Of a stretch of DNA of 64,000 nt, positions 15,385 through 25,060 are shown in pieces. Position 1 is the first letter of the stretch. Each line of letters begins with the position of its first letter. The notes beneath the pieces were generated by a model. That model was not told the DNA's origin. It ran no database searches and saw only the letters and a list, made by a program, of their open reading frames with translations. The position numbers were made by a program, and so were the translations under genes. The stretch comes from DATARH01 sp035550515. GTDB taxonomy: Bacteria > Pseudomonadota > Alphaproteobacteria > ATCC43930 > CGMCC-115725. The DNA lies in NCBI GenBank assembly GCA_035550515.1, contig DASZOZ010000103.1, positions 6,688-70,687 of the forward strand, written 5' to 3'.

Positions 15385-17427
15385 CTACTTCTCCACCATC
15401 ACATGGACCCCGTCCCAGGACAGCGGGGGATCGTCGGCGAGGGCATGCGCGCGCTGACCCAAGGTGGCGGCGGCCAGATCGCCGGGGCGCAGACGGGCGG
15501 CTTCGTCGAACAGCGCGCCGGCGGCGTCGAACGCCCCGGCGAAATAAGCCACCAGACCGCGCTCGTACACGTCTCTGGCGGTGAGGATATCGGCCGCAAC
15601 CTCGGTTTTCAGCCCCAGCAGCTCGTAGATCAGCGTCCCTTGCCGCCGGCCCTTCACCGCGACGCGGTCGAGCCGGCGCCACTCGAAACCGTCTCCGGCT
15701 TCATCTTTTAACGCGCTCGACGCCATGATTCGCGTGCCATAGACCTTGTTGAGCCCTTCGAGGCGGCTTGCCAGGTTGACCTCGTCGCCGAGCAGCGTAT
15801 AGGCGAAACGCTCCGGCGTGCCGATATTGCCGACCAGCACATCGCCGAGCCCGAGGCCGATGCGCGTGCGGAAGACCGGCTCGCCCTGGGCTGCCGTCGC
15901 CGCCTGCTCCGCCAGCAAGCGCTGCGCCGCGAGGGCCGCAAGACAGGCCTGGCGCGGGTGATCCGGCAGCTCCTCGGGCGCATTGAAGAACGCCATGATG
16001 CCGTCGCCGATGAATTTGTCGACGGTGCCGCCATGACGGATAATCGCGCCGGTCATCAGCTGGAGATAACGCCCGGTGGCCTCGACCAGCCGGGAAGGCT
16101 CCATGCCTTCGGACATCGTGGTGAAATCCTGCACGTCGGAAAAAAACATCGACAAGCGCCGTATCTCGACGCCGAGCTCGGCTTCCTGGCCGTGCGACAG
16201 CAACTGACGCACCAGATCCGCCGGCACGTAGCGGCCGAACGACCGCAGGCTCGCCTTCATCCGGTCGACCGAGGCGCCCAGGTCGCTCACTTCGCGGATA
16301 AAGGATTGCGGCGCCGGCTCGCTCGAGATGCTGAACTGGCCGACCTTGGCGAGGTCGCCGGCGATCGTCACGATGGGGCGGGCGACGCGCGCCGACAGCA
16401 CCCGGGCGCACCACATGGCCAACAGGATGGCGATCAGCGCGACGCCCGTCGCGATTATGCCATGGCGATACGCTCCCTGGCTGATCTCCGCCCGGTCCAT
16501 GACGATCCCGACGGTGATCCCGCTGCCCGTCACGTAGGGGACCGGCACGAAAACAGCCTCGTAATACCGCCCATCCGCCCGGACGATCGCCGGGTGCTCA
16601 AAGCTGGCGGTGGCCTCCTGCGGCGCCGCGGCGTCGATGGCCTCGGCCGCCGCGGCGACATACCGGCCCTTCGGGGTAACGACGCGATGGCCGTCGCCGT
16701 CGAGCACGAACACGGCGCCCCGTTCGCCGACCTGCAGTGTCGACAGAAAACGGGAAATGCCGTCGACATGCAGGTCGGCGTGAAAAACACCGGCCGGCGC
16801 GCTCTCGCCCGGCCGGGTGACCCGGCGGACACAGCTGATGCCGGAACCCGGATCGCCGAAGAACTGGTAGAACGGCGTCCATGCCAGACTGGCGGTGCCG
16901 ATGCCGAGCTGGAACCAGGGCCGGGTCGTGGCGAGGTAAGGCTCCCGCTCGATCACGCTCGGCGTCGAGCGCGCGCCGTCGGCCGACACGGCAAATTGCA
17001 CGGGAATGCCGCCGTTGACCTTCGGGTCGGCCACATACTGGACGATTTCCTTGTCGCCATGGCGCCACGCGCCGGCATACCAACCGCTGACGTCGCCGTA
17101 GCCGACCGCGTGCAGGAACGGCGAGACGCGCAATTGTTCGGCGAACATGCCCGCCAGGCGGGTGCGGTCGTCGAACGGCAGCAGCCCCCGCTCGGCAAGC
17201 GCGGCGAACTCGGTGGTGAATTGCGGTCCGTCGTTGAGGTAGTCGCGAATGCCCTGCTCGGTGGCGCTGAGCGCGGCGCGGCGGGCATGGTGCAGCAGCG
17301 TGTCGGCGACGGAATACAGCAGGGCGCCGGCGCTGAGCCCGACGGCGGCCGCCGTCAGCAACACCAGGCTGACGATTGTCGTCAGCAGGGTGGGCCGCAG
17401 ACGGAAGCGGTACCGTCTTGCCGCCAT
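15385..17427 (-). CDS. Membrane-bound adenylate cyclase with extracytoplasmic Cache-type sensor and HAMP
   Basis: A 680-residue class III nucleotidyl cyclase. A first membrane helix lies near residues 12-35 (LLTTIVSLVLLTAAAVGLSA), then about 280 residues of periplasmic sensor resembling dCache, a second helix (GIIATGVALIAILLAMWCA), HAMP and the catalytic domain. Metal-binding aspartates are in FFSDVQDFT and FIGDGIMAFF. VDKFIGDG plus YTLLGDEVNLASRLE give the lysine and aspartate expected for ATP rather than GTP, and the transition-state Asn and Arg are present in NLASR. It probably makes cAMP in response to a small external ligand. The ATG at 17427 immediately follows the stop of the DUF455 gene, so the two are likely coupled. 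Confidence 0.92.
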   Translation of the reverse strand: MAARRYRFRLRPTLLTTIVSLVLLTAAAVGLSAGALLYSVADTLLHHARRAALSATEQGIRDYLNDGPQFTTEFAALAERGLLPFDDRTRLAGMFAEQLRVSPFLHAVGYGDVSGWYAGAWRHGDKEIVQYVADPKVNGGIPVQFAVSADGARSTPSVIEREPYLATTRPWFQLGIGTASLAWTPFYQFFGDPGSGISCVRRVTRPGESAPAGVFHADLHVDGISRFLSTLQVGERGAVFVLDGDGHRVVTPKGRYVAAAAEAIDAAAPQEATASFEHPAIVRADGRYYEAVFVPVPYVTGSGITVGIVMDRAEISQGAYRHGIIATGVALIAILLAMWCARVLSARVARPIVTIAGDLAKVGQFSISSEPAPQSFIREVSDLGASVDRMKASLRSFGRYVPADLVRQLLSHGQEAELGVEIRRLSMFFSDVQDFTTMSEGMEPSRLVEATGRYLQLMTGAIIRHGGTVDKFIGDGIMAFFNAPEELPDHPRQACLAALAAQRLLAEQAATAAQGEPVFRTRIGLGLGDVLVGNIGTPERFAYTLLGDEVNLASRLEGLNKVYGTRIMASSALKDEAGDGFEWRRLDRVAVKGRRQGTLIYELLGLKTEVAADILTARDVYERGLVAYFAGAFDAAGALFDEAARLRPGDLAAATLGQRAHALADDPPLSWDGVHVMVEK

Positions 17428-17428
17428 C

Positions 17429-18199
17429 TCAAGCCGCCCCCTGTCCCCGCGGCGCGTAATAAGCGGCCGGCAGCTTTGCACGATCGCGTGCCCAACCGTT
17501 GAACGGAGGCTTCAGCGCGCCGCTGAAATATCGCCCGACCCGGTCGTGGAAGGTCGCCACGGGGTCCAGCCCGCGCTCTCGGCACAACCGGTCGAACCAG
17601 CGGGCGCCGACCGCGACATGGCCGATCTCGTCGGCGAAGAGCCGCTCGAGAATGGCGGCGCTGTCATGGTCGCCGGCGCGTTCGAGCCGGCGGATCATCG
17701 CCGGCGTGACATCGAGCCCGCGCGCCTCCAGGACCAGCGGCACGACGGCGAGCCGCGCCAGCAGGTCGTGCGCGGTGACGGCCGCCGCCTCCCATAGCCC
17801 GTCATGCGCCGGCAGGTCGCCATAAGCGGCGCCGAGCGTCCGCAGCCGGCCATCGAGCAGCGCGAAATGCTCCGCCTCTTCCGCCGCGACGCCCGCCCAA
17901 TCGGCAAAGAATGCGCGCGGCAACGTGTCGCCCGAGAAACGCGCGACGATGTCCCAGGCGAGATCGATCGCGTTCAGCTCGATATGCGCCAGCGCGTGGA
18001 TCAGCGCGACGCGGCCCTCGCGCGAGCCGAGATTGCGCCGCCGCTTCATCTCCCGCGGCGGCTGCAGCGGCGGCCGCTCGGGCCGCGCGGGGCGCTGCGG
18101 CGGAGCGGCGGTGCCGATCGGCATGCCGCATCGCCGCCAACGCGCCGCGACCGCGCGGGTCAGCGCCACCTTGCCGGCGGGATCGGCGGTCGCCAGCAC
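17429..18199 (-). CDS. DUF455 ferritin-like protein
   Basis: A protein of about 256 residues with the DUF455 helical pattern. Probable diiron ligands appear in AHIELNAIDLAWD, EEAEHFALL and ADEIGHVAVGARWF, as in ferritin-like and MiaE-type non-haem iron proteins. No ATG lies in frame near the family N-terminus; I use the GTG at 18199, giving an opening LATADPAGKVALTRAVA. The longer reading from 18340 would overlap the Bcp gene and run through a palindromic repeat, so it is unlikely. It is followed within two bases by the cyclase. The substrate is unknown; family proteins are common in alphaproteobacteria. Confidence 0.78.
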   Translation of the reverse strand: MLATADPAGKVALTRAVAARWRRCGMPIGTAAPPQRPARPERPPLQPPREMKRRRNLGSREGRVALIHALAHIELNAIDLAWDIVARFSGDTLPRAFFADWAGVAAEEAEHFALLDGRLRTLGAAYGDLPAHDGLWEAAAVTAHDLLARLAVVPLVLEARGLDVTPAMIRRLERAGDHDSAAILERLFADEIGHVAVGARWFDRLCRERGLDPVATFHDRVGRYFSGALKPPFNGWARDRAKLPAAYYAPRGQGAA

Positions 18200-18230
18200 C
18201 CCGACCGCGCCATGCGAGAGGGAAGCAGGT

Positions 18231-18252
18231 TCTCCCTCCCTTGAGGAGAGGG
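18231..18252. repeat. Degenerate CCCTC/GAGGG inverted repeat
   Basis: A short imperfect inverted repeat, TCTCCCTCCC followed by TTGAGGAGAGGG, lies between the Bcp stop and the DUF455 start. It resembles a decayed relative of the family A palindromes. It may form a weak hairpin between these two co-directional genes. Confidence 0.35.
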
Positions 18253-18276
18253 TTGTGGCGAAAGGCAATTTTCCGC

Positions 18277-18741
18277 TCAGAGCGCCTGCGCCGCCTTGAG
18301 CACCGCGGCGACGTGGCCCGGGACCTTGACCTTGTGCCACACGCCGCGCACCACGCCCTCCTTGTCGAGGAGGAAGGTGCTGCGGTCGATGCCCATGTAT
18401 TTGCGGCCGTACATGCTTTTTTCAACCCACACCCCGTAATCCTCGACGACCTTGCCGTCGCTGTCCGAGCCGAGAATGAACGGGAGCTGGTGCTTCGCCT
18501 TGAACCTGTCGTGCGAGGCGACCGAATCCTTGGAGATGCCGATCACCGTCGCGCCGGTCTTGCCGTAATCGGGGAACGAATCGCGGAACCCGCAGGCTTC
18601 GGCGGTACAGCCCGATGTGTCGTCCTTGGGATAGAAATAGATCACCACCGGCTTGCCGCGCAGCTGCGACAGGGTCACCGAGCCGCCGCCATCCGTCGGC
18701 AAGGTGAAATCGGGGGCCTTGTCGCCGACATTGACGCTCAT
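18277..18741 (-). CDS. bcp: Thioredoxin-dependent thiol peroxidase (Bcp/PrxQ)
   Basis: A 154-residue cytoplasmic peroxiredoxin that reduces hydrogen peroxide and organic peroxides using thioredoxin. The fold opens with VGDKAPDFTLP, and the active site YPKDDTSGCT carries peroxidatic C45. C50, five residues on (TAEAC), is the resolving cysteine typical of atypical two-cysteine BCPs. The family ending WHKVKVPGHVAAVL is present and length is normal. Its start overlaps the glnE stop by four bases, so it is translated in coupling with glnE. Confidence 0.95.
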   Translation of the reverse strand: MSVNVGDKAPDFTLPTDGGGSVTLSQLRGKPVVIYFYPKDDTSGCTAEACGFRDSFPDYGKTGATVIGISKDSVASHDRFKAKHQLPFILGSDSDGKVVEDYGVWVEKSMYGRKYMGIDRSTFLLDKEGVVRGVWHKVKVPGHVAAVLKAAQAL

Positions 18742-21700
18742 CTCGCCGTGCCTCCTTCTTGCTGCGGTCGCGCCGTCCCGGCTTGCCCGGACCGTGCCGC
18801 CCTTTGCGCCGGTGCGGCGACGAGCCGATCATACCAGGCGGCGACGCCGGCGCAGGCCGCCGAGATATCCGCATCGAGCCGCGGGAAGTCAACCGCGCCG
18901 GCGCACCGCGCCAGGGTCGCGCCGAGCGGGCCGGAGAGCGTTTCCTCATCCGGTATGCCGTCGAACAGCACCGTCAGGTAGACGCGCACGACGCCCAGCA
19001 GGTGATGGGCTTGGGTCAGCGCCTGCGCGGCCTGCGGCTCCAGCACCCGCGCGGCGTCGAGCGACTCCAACGCCGCGGCGATGTCGCGGCGGAGCACGGC
19101 GGGGTGCCGCGCCGCCTCGCGCAGCATCAGGTATTGCGCGATGAATTCGAGATCGACGAGGCCGCCGCGCCGGTTGCGCAGGTCGAGCGGCGCCGGCCGC
19201 GGGTGCTCGTCGGCGATCCGCCGCCGCATATCTGCCACGTCGGCGACAAGCCGGCCGGCGTCGCGCGGCATGGTCAGCACCGCCGTCACCGCCGCCTCGA
19301 TCCGCCGGCACAGCGGCGCGTCGCCGGCCACCGGGCGGGCGCGGGTCAGCGCCATATGCTCCCAGGCCCAGGCCGAATCGCGCTGGTACTGGGCGAAATG
19401 GACAAGGCTCGTCGCGATCGGTCCCGAGGCGCCGGACGGCCGCAACCGCATGTCGACCTCGTAAAGCCGGCCCTCCGCGGTCGGCGCGGTGATCGCACCG
19501 ATGACCCGCTGGCAGAGCCGCGCATAATAGGTGGTGACGGCCAGCGGCCGCCCGCCGTCGGAGGCCTCGTTCTCGTCGGGGGCGTCGTAGATCAGGATCA
19601 GGTCGAGGTCGGACGAGGCCGTCATCTCGCGGCTGCCGAGCCGTCCCATCGCCAGGATCGCGACTTCGCCGCCGGGGATCCGCCCATGCAAGCGGGCGAA
19701 ATCGGCGGTGACCGCCGGCAGCAGCGCGACGAGCACGGTCTCGGCGATCGCGGCGTAAGCGCCGCCGGCCGCGGCGGGATCGAGCCGGCGGTGGAGCAGC
19801 TGTACCCCGACCTGAAAGCGCCGCTCATTGGCCCAGCGGCGCAGCAGGTTGAGGGTGTCCTCGAAATCGCGCGCTCCCGACAAGAGCTGGTCGAGATCGG
19901 CCGCCAGCGCCGCAAGCGGCGGCAGCGGCGCGAGAAAATCCTCGCTCAGCACCGCGTCGAGCAGTCCCGGCCGACGCGCCAGGCTTTCCGCCAGCACCGG
20001 CGCCTCGGCCATGATGTCGGCAACGAGCCGCAGCAGCCCGGGATTGGCCTGAAACAGCGAGAACAGCTGCACCCCGGCCGGCAGCCGCGACAGGAATTCG
20101 TCGAACCGGCGCAGCGCGGCATCGGGCACGGCGGTGTCGCCAAAGACGCGCAGCAGTTCCGGCACCAGCTCGGTGAGGATTTCGCGCGCCCGCTGGCTGC
20201 GCGTCGCCCGCATGCGGCCGTGATGCCAGTCGCGCACCATCGCGGCGACGGCGCCCGGCGCGGCAAACCCCATCGCCGCCAGCGTTTCGAGCGTGCCGGG
20301 GTCGTCATCGGCGCCGGTGAAAACCAGGTTGCCCGGCCCGGCGAGGCTCGGCGCTTCCTCGAACAGCTCGGCATAATGCCTTTCGACCGTTTCCAGCTGC
20401 GCGACCAGCGCGGTGGTGAAGGCGTCGGCGCTCGGGTAGCCGAGAAAGACCGCGAGCCTGGCGATGCCTTCGGCGTCACCGGGCAGGCGATGCGTCTGCT
20501 GGTCGTCGATCATTTGCAGGAAGTGCTCGACGCGGCGCAGGAAGCGGTAGGCGGCGACCAGCTCGGCGCGGTCCGATTCGCCGATTCGGCCGGCGGCGGC
20601 AAGCCGGGCAAGCGCCTCGCATGTCGCGCCGACCCGCAGCTCGCGCCGCCGGCCGCCCCAGATCAGCTGCTGCGTCTGGGCGAAGAACTCGACCTCGCGG
20701 ATGCCGCCGCGGCCGATCTTGACGTCGTGGCCGAGCACCGCGATCCGTCCGCCGCCGCGATGCGCCTGGATCTGCCGCTTGATCGAATGGATGTCGGCGA
20801 TCGCCGCGAAATCGAGGTTTTTGCGCCAGATATAGGGTTGCAGCTCGGCGAGAAACTGCTCTCCGGCGATGCGGTCGCCGGCCACGGGGCGCGCCTTGAT
20901 CAGCGCGGCGCGCTCCCAGTTCTGCCCGACGCTCTCGTAATAGCCGAGCGCCGCGGCCACCGACATGGCGAGCGGCGTCGAGCGCGGGTCCGGGCGCAGC
21001 CGCAAATCGGTGCGAAAAACATAGCCGTCGCTGGTCCGCTCGTCGAGAATGCGCACCAGTTCCCGCGCGAGTCGGTTGAAAAACGCATGCAGCACGTCCT
21101 GCGCCAGCGGCGCGGACCGCGCCGGGTCGTAAAGCAGGATGAGGTCGATATCGCTCGAGTAATTGAGCTCGCCGCCGCCGAGCTTGCCCATGCCGAGGAC
21201 GATGAGCCCGCTGGTCGCGGGCTCAGCTGCCTCGGGCGGGAGGTTCCCGCCGGGGGTGGTGCGCAGCAGGTGACGCAGCGCGGCATCGATCGCGACCTCG
21301 GCAAAACCGGTCAGCGCCGCCATCTGCTGTTCGAGCGTCCAGGCGCCGGCCAGTTCGGCGAGCGCCGCGGTCAGCGCGACGCGGCGCCGCGCCACGCGCA
21401 GCTGGCGCATCAGCCCGGCCGCATCTTCGCCATCAATTGGCCGTTTTGCGGCGTCAATAACGGCGGCGAAAGCGGCGTCGGCGCCGCGCGCGACGAGTTC
21501 GGTCAGAAAGGCCCACTCGCGGACCGCGGCCCCGGTGAGAAACGGGCTGTTGCCGAAGATCGCCGCGAGCAGCGCCCGACCGGCGGGGGTCGCGCTCCAG
21601 GCACGGGCCGCGCTCGCGGCCTGGCCGGCCTCGGTCAACGCCGCTTGCCAGGCGTCCAGGCCGAGCGCCAGGAGGCGCGGATCGGCGGGCGCCGGAAGCG

Positions 21701-21749
21701 GTCCGTAATGCGCGGCGTCCTTGGGGGAGAGGTGCGATAGCAGCATCAT
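18738..21749 (-). CDS. glnE: Bifunctional glutamine synthetase adenylyltransferase/deadenylase
   Basis: GlnE attaches and removes AMP on glutamine synthetase in response to PII and glutamine, tuning nitrogen assimilation. At 1003 residues it has the full two-catalytic-domain length. The N-terminal deadenylylase domain holds GMGKLGGGELNYSSDIDLIL (near 186-205) and the C-terminal adenylyltransferase domain holds AMGRLGSREMTASSDLDLIL (near 698-717), both with the D-x-D metal pair. The linking HNxS-like helical region and the conserved IRRVEHFLQ-type segment (FLRRVEHFLQMIDDQQTH) are present. The AsmA-like gene diverges upstream with little room for promoters. The Bcp start overlaps its stop. Confidence 0.96.
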   Translation of the reverse strand: MMLLSHLSPKDAAHYGPLPAPADPRLLALGLDAWQAALTEAGQAASAARAWSATPAGRALLAAIFGNSPFLTGAAVREWAFLTELVARGADAAFAAVIDAAKRPIDGEDAAGLMRQLRVARRRVALTAALAELAGAWTLEQQMAALTGFAEVAIDAALRHLLRTTPGGNLPPEAAEPATSGLIVLGMGKLGGGELNYSSDIDLILLYDPARSAPLAQDVLHAFFNRLARELVRILDERTSDGYVFRTDLRLRPDPRSTPLAMSVAAALGYYESVGQNWERAALIKARPVAGDRIAGEQFLAELQPYIWRKNLDFAAIADIHSIKRQIQAHRGGGRIAVLGHDVKIGRGGIREVEFFAQTQQLIWGGRRRELRVGATCEALARLAAAGRIGESDRAELVAAYRFLRRVEHFLQMIDDQQTHRLPGDAEGIARLAVFLGYPSADAFTTALVAQLETVERHYAELFEEAPSLAGPGNLVFTGADDDPGTLETLAAMGFAAPGAVAAMVRDWHHGRMRATRSQRAREILTELVPELLRVFGDTAVPDAALRRFDEFLSRLPAGVQLFSLFQANPGLLRLVADIMAEAPVLAESLARRPGLLDAVLSEDFLAPLPPLAALAADLDQLLSGARDFEDTLNLLRRWANERRFQVGVQLLHRRLDPAAAGGAYAAIAETVLVALLPAVTADFARLHGRIPGGEVAILAMGRLGSREMTASSDLDLILIYDAPDENEASDGGRPLAVTTYYARLCQRVIGAITAPTAEGRLYEVDMRLRPSGASGPIATSLVHFAQYQRDSAWAWEHMALTRARPVAGDAPLCRRIEAAVTAVLTMPRDAGRLVADVADMRRRIADEHPRPAPLDLRNRRGGLVDLEFIAQYLMLREAARHPAVLRRDIAAALESLDAARVLEPQAAQALTQAHHLLGVVRVYLTVLFDGIPDEETLSGPLGATLARCAGAVDFPRLDADISAACAGVAAWYDRLVAAPAQRAARSGQAGTARPQQEGGTAR

Positions 21750-21841
21750 CGCGCGGTTCCGGCGACCACGGCGACAGTCGCGCGCGCCCGCGCCGCGGTC
21801 AAGCCCGCGCCGAGGCGCTGCCGCTGGCGCCGCCGCAGCGC

Positions 21842-22153
21842 CGCCGTCGCCCGTCGCGAACGGCGGCGCAGCATGTCGCCCATCACGGCCATCGTCTGCT
21901 GGTAGGGCTCGGCGGGCTCGCCGCCATCCTCATCCTGGCGGTCGTCGTCGGGATCTGGCGCCTGCTGCAAGGTCCGATCGAGCTCGACCGGCTCGTCCCC
22001 TATGTCGAAGAAGCCCTGCGGCGTTCGGGCATCCACGTCGCCGTCGCCGGCATCAGCCTCGGCATCGATCGCGACACCCACCAACTCGACCTGCGGGCGC
22101 AGAATGTCCGCCTGTCGCTGCCGAGCGGCGAGAAACTGGCCAACGTTCCGGAG
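21842..22153 (+). other. In-frame N-terminal extension of the AsmA-like gene without a usable start codon
   Basis: The frame of the AsmA-like gene stays open upstream of its first ATG (22154) and clearly encodes protein. A basic leader ending HHGHRLL is followed by a membrane helix VGLGGLAAILILAVVVGIW, then QGPIELDRLVPYVEEALRRS and a family-like GISLGIDR segment. No ATG, GTG or TTG occurs in this frame here or back into the glnE start region. Either translation starts at a rare codon or a frameshift in the GC-rich 21780-21870 stretch hides the true start. An out-of-frame ATG at 21873 stops after ten codons. Confidence 0.7.
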
Positions 22154-24997
22154 ATGGCGACCAGCCTCAGCCTTGGCGCGATCCTCGGCGGACGCATCGA
22201 GCCGACACGGATCGTCGTCAAGCGTCCCGCCCTGGCGCTCACCCGCGAGGCCGACGGGACGATCAGCTTCACCGTCGGCGCCGGCGATTCCGCCGCCGGC
22301 CAGCCGGACTTCGACAACCTGCTCGGCATGTTCATCCCGCCGCAGCCGGATACGCCATGGGGCCGCCTGAGCCGCATCGAGGTGCGCGATGCGACGGTCG
22401 TCGTCAATGACCGGGAGACCGGGAAAGTCTGGCGCGCCAGCCACGCCGGGGCGACGCTCGAACGCAGCGGCGACGCGGTGACCGGCGACGTCTCGCTCGC
22501 CGTCGCGCTCGGCGACAACGTCCCCGAACTGCACGGCAGCTACCGCATCGGCCCGGCGCGAAAGCTCGACGTCTCGCTGGCGGTCGACGGTCTCGACCCC
22601 GCCGCGCTGGCCGCGATGTCGCCGGCTCTGGCGCCCTTGGCTGACGCGCAGTTCACCGTGTCCGGCACCGCCGGCCTGCGCTTCGACCTGGCGAGCGGCA
22701 CCGCGCTTGGCGGCCGCGTCGATCTCGGCTTTGGCGCGGGACAGATCCGAACGGACTTGCTGGCGAGCGGACAATTGCCGGTGCGCCAAGGCGAGCTGCA
22801 CGCCGATTACGACCCGGACAACGGCGAGCTGCGGCTCGAACGGCTGGCGATCGACCTGCATGGCGGGACGACGATCGTGGTCGACGGCACGCTCGGCGGG
22901 CTGCAACCGCGGCTCGTCGGCAGCGGGGCTTGGCCGAAGGACCTTGCCGGCACGCTGGGGGTGACGCTGGCGCATGTTCCCGTCGCCCGGCTCGCCGGCC
23001 TGTGGCCGCGCAATGTGAGCCCCGGGGGGCGAAAATGGGCGGCTGCGAACCTGTCCGACGGCATGCTCGACGAGATGGCCGTGCAGTTCGCCGTCGCACT
23101 CGATCCCGCCGCGATGACCGCGGACTTCTCCGGCGCGCGCGGGACGATGCGGTACCACGACCTGACGGTCGATTACTTCGACGGCCTGCCGCCGGCGAAA
23201 AAAGTCAGCGGCACTGCGGCGCTCAACGATCGCCGCCTCGATTTCGCCCTCACCGGGGGAACCGTCAAATCGCTAAAGGCGACCGGCGGGGCGCTGTCGG
23301 TCACCAATATCGGCGCGCCGGTCGAAACGCTTGCGGTCGATGTCGGCGTCGCCGGCCCGCTCCAGGACGCGCTCGACATCATCGATGCGAAGCCGCTGCG
23401 TTACGCGCACGAAGCGGGGATCGACCCGGCCCGCGCCGGCGGCAAGGTCGACGCGCAGCTGCATTTCTCGTTGCCGCTGCTCAACGAGCTCAAGCTCGCC
23501 GACATCGATTACGGGGCCAAGGCCGCGCTGAGCGGCGTTTCCTACGCCAAGGTCGCGTTCGATCGCCCGCTCACGGACGGCAATTTCGCGCTCGACCTCG
23601 GACATGACGGCGTCCACGCCAAGGGCAGCGGCAAGTTCGACGGCGCCGCCGCGACCTTTGACGGCAACCTGTATTTCCATCCGAAAACCGGACCGCGCAG
23701 TCTTTACCGCATCGCGCTCGCGCTCGATGACGCGGCGCGCCAGCGGCTCGGATGGGGCTCCCTCGGCGGCCGGCTGAACGGCCCAGTGGCGGTCGATCTG
23801 ACCTACACCGTGCCAAACCACAGCGGCCCCGCCCAGGTCGTCGCCGCGCTCGACCTCACGGCGGCAACCCTGTCCTGTGACGAGGCCGGCTGGAAGAAGC
23901 CGCCGCATGCCCCCGGCAGCGCGAAGCTCGTCGCGACGCTGAACGACGACGTGGTCACGGCCATCCCCGACGTGGCGGTCAAAGCGGCGGGGCTCGATGT
24001 CAGGTTCGACGTCGCCCTCGACCCGGCCGGCCACAACGTCGATCGCGTGGATATCCGGCGGCTGGTGATCGCCGACGACGATATCGCCGGCACCGTCACC
24101 CGCCGGGCCGGCGGCGGCTGGCAGGCCGATATGCACGGCGCGCGGCTCAACCTGCACCGCGTGCTGAAACGCGCGCTGGAAAATGACGCGCCCGGCGACA
24201 CGGTTCCCCTGGCGATCAACGCGCGCATCGCCCGGCTGATGCTCGGGCCGCATCGCGAGGCGCGCGAGGTCTCGGCGACCTTGTCGCGCGGCCATACCGG
24301 CTGGCAAGCGATGCGGATCGACGGCAGTTACAGCAACGGCCGCCGTTTTGCCTTCACCCTCGGCGGCAGCGACGCCGCCCGGAAACTGCATCTGCAGTCG
24401 GACGATCTCGGCGCGACCTTTGCGCTGTTCGGCATCGCCGACAATGTCGCCGGCGGCAGGCTTACGGTCGACGGCACAGTCGGCGAGGCGGCCGGCCACC
24501 ACGTGATCCGCGCGCATATCGACGGCGCCGACTACGCGCTGCAACGGGCACCGGCCTTGGCCCGGCTGTTGTCGCTGGCGTCGTTGGACGGGATTGCCGG
24601 GGTGATGACCGGCGCGGGCATCCCGTTTACCACGCTGCGCGGCGATGTCTCGTTCTCGCGCGGGGTCATCTCGCTGCAACGGGTCGTCGCCTATGGCGGC
24701 GCGCTCGGGATCAGCGCCAAGGGCTGGCTCAACCCGGGCGAGGACCAGATCGATGTCGACGGCACGCTAGCCCCGGCCTACGCGCTGAATTCGGTGCTCG
24801 GCAATGTCCCGGTGATCGGCGCGCTGCTGACCGGCGGCGAGGGCCAGGGGCTTTTCGCCGCCAGCTTTCGGCTGACCGGCTCGAACGACGACCCGAGCGT
24901 GACGGTCAACCCGTTGAGCGCGCTGACCCCCGGCCTGTTGCGGCACCTGTTCGACCCGTTCACCGCCCCGGCCGGACCCGCACCGCCGCCGCAATAA
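22154..24997 (+). CDS. AsmA-like/DUF3971 envelope protein (YhdP-type)
   Basis: 947 residues from the first usable ATG, plus about 80 to 100 more encoded in frame upstream that contain the membrane anchor. The sequence is the repetitive beta-strand pattern of AsmA-like proteins, with DUF3971 around the middle (LARLAGLWPRNVSPGGRKWAAANL) and the AsmA-like C-terminal region (GWLNPGEDQIDVDGTLAPAY, then NVPVIGALLTGGEGQGLFAA). Such proteins are anchored in the inner membrane and span the periplasm; related YhdP and TamB-like proteins move phospholipid to the outer membrane. That role here is by family inference. A proline/alanine tail closes it. It diverges from glnE; the start problem is described in the preceding entry. 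Confidence 0.85.
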   Translation: MATSLSLGAILGGRIEPTRIVVKRPALALTREADGTISFTVGAGDSAAGQPDFDNLLGMFIPPQPDTPWGRLSRIEVRDATVVVNDRETGKVWRASHAGATLERSGDAVTGDVSLAVALGDNVPELHGSYRIGPARKLDVSLAVDGLDPAALAAMSPALAPLADAQFTVSGTAGLRFDLASGTALGGRVDLGFGAGQIRTDLLASGQLPVRQGELHADYDPDNGELRLERLAIDLHGGTTIVVDGTLGGLQPRLVGSGAWPKDLAGTLGVTLAHVPVARLAGLWPRNVSPGGRKWAAANLSDGMLDEMAVQFAVALDPAAMTADFSGARGTMRYHDLTVDYFDGLPPAKKVSGTAALNDRRLDFALTGGTVKSLKATGGALSVTNIGAPVETLAVDVGVAGPLQDALDIIDAKPLRYAHEAGIDPARAGGKVDAQLHFSLPLLNELKLADIDYGAKAALSGVSYAKVAFDRPLTDGNFALDLGHDGVHAKGSGKFDGAAATFDGNLYFHPKTGPRSLYRIALALDDAARQRLGWGSLGGRLNGPVAVDLTYTVPNHSGPAQVVAALDLTAATLSCDEAGWKKPPHAPGSAKLVATLNDDVVTAIPDVAVKAAGLDVRFDVALDPAGHNVDRVDIRRLVIADDDIAGTVTRRAGGGWQADMHGARLNLHRVLKRALENDAPGDTVPLAINARIARLMLGPHREAREVSATLSRGHTGWQAMRIDGSYSNGRRFAFTLGGSDAARKLHLQSDDLGATFALFGIADNVAGGRLTVDGTVGEAAGHHVIRAHIDGADYALQRAPALARLLSLASLDGIAGVMTGAGIPFTTLRGDVSFSRGVISLQRVVAYGGALGISAKGWLNPGEDQIDVDGTLAPAYALNSVLGNVPVIGALLTGGEGQGLFAASFRLTGSNDDPSVTVNPLSALTPGLLRHLFDPFTAPAGPAPPPQ

Positions 24998-25060
24998 ACC
25001 GCCCTGTGCAGTGCGAAATGTCGCAGCGACGGGCCTTGCGGGAGACGTTCTCGATCTTAT

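Noticed and set aside
18200..18340. An extended N-terminus of the DUF455 protein
   Set aside because: It would overlap the Bcp coding end and run through a palindromic repeat, and the extra residues are not family-like.
18759..21740. A 993-codon open frame antisense to glnE
   Set aside because: It is a compositional shadow of glnE, with no recognisable motif, and it would run through the real start of glnE.
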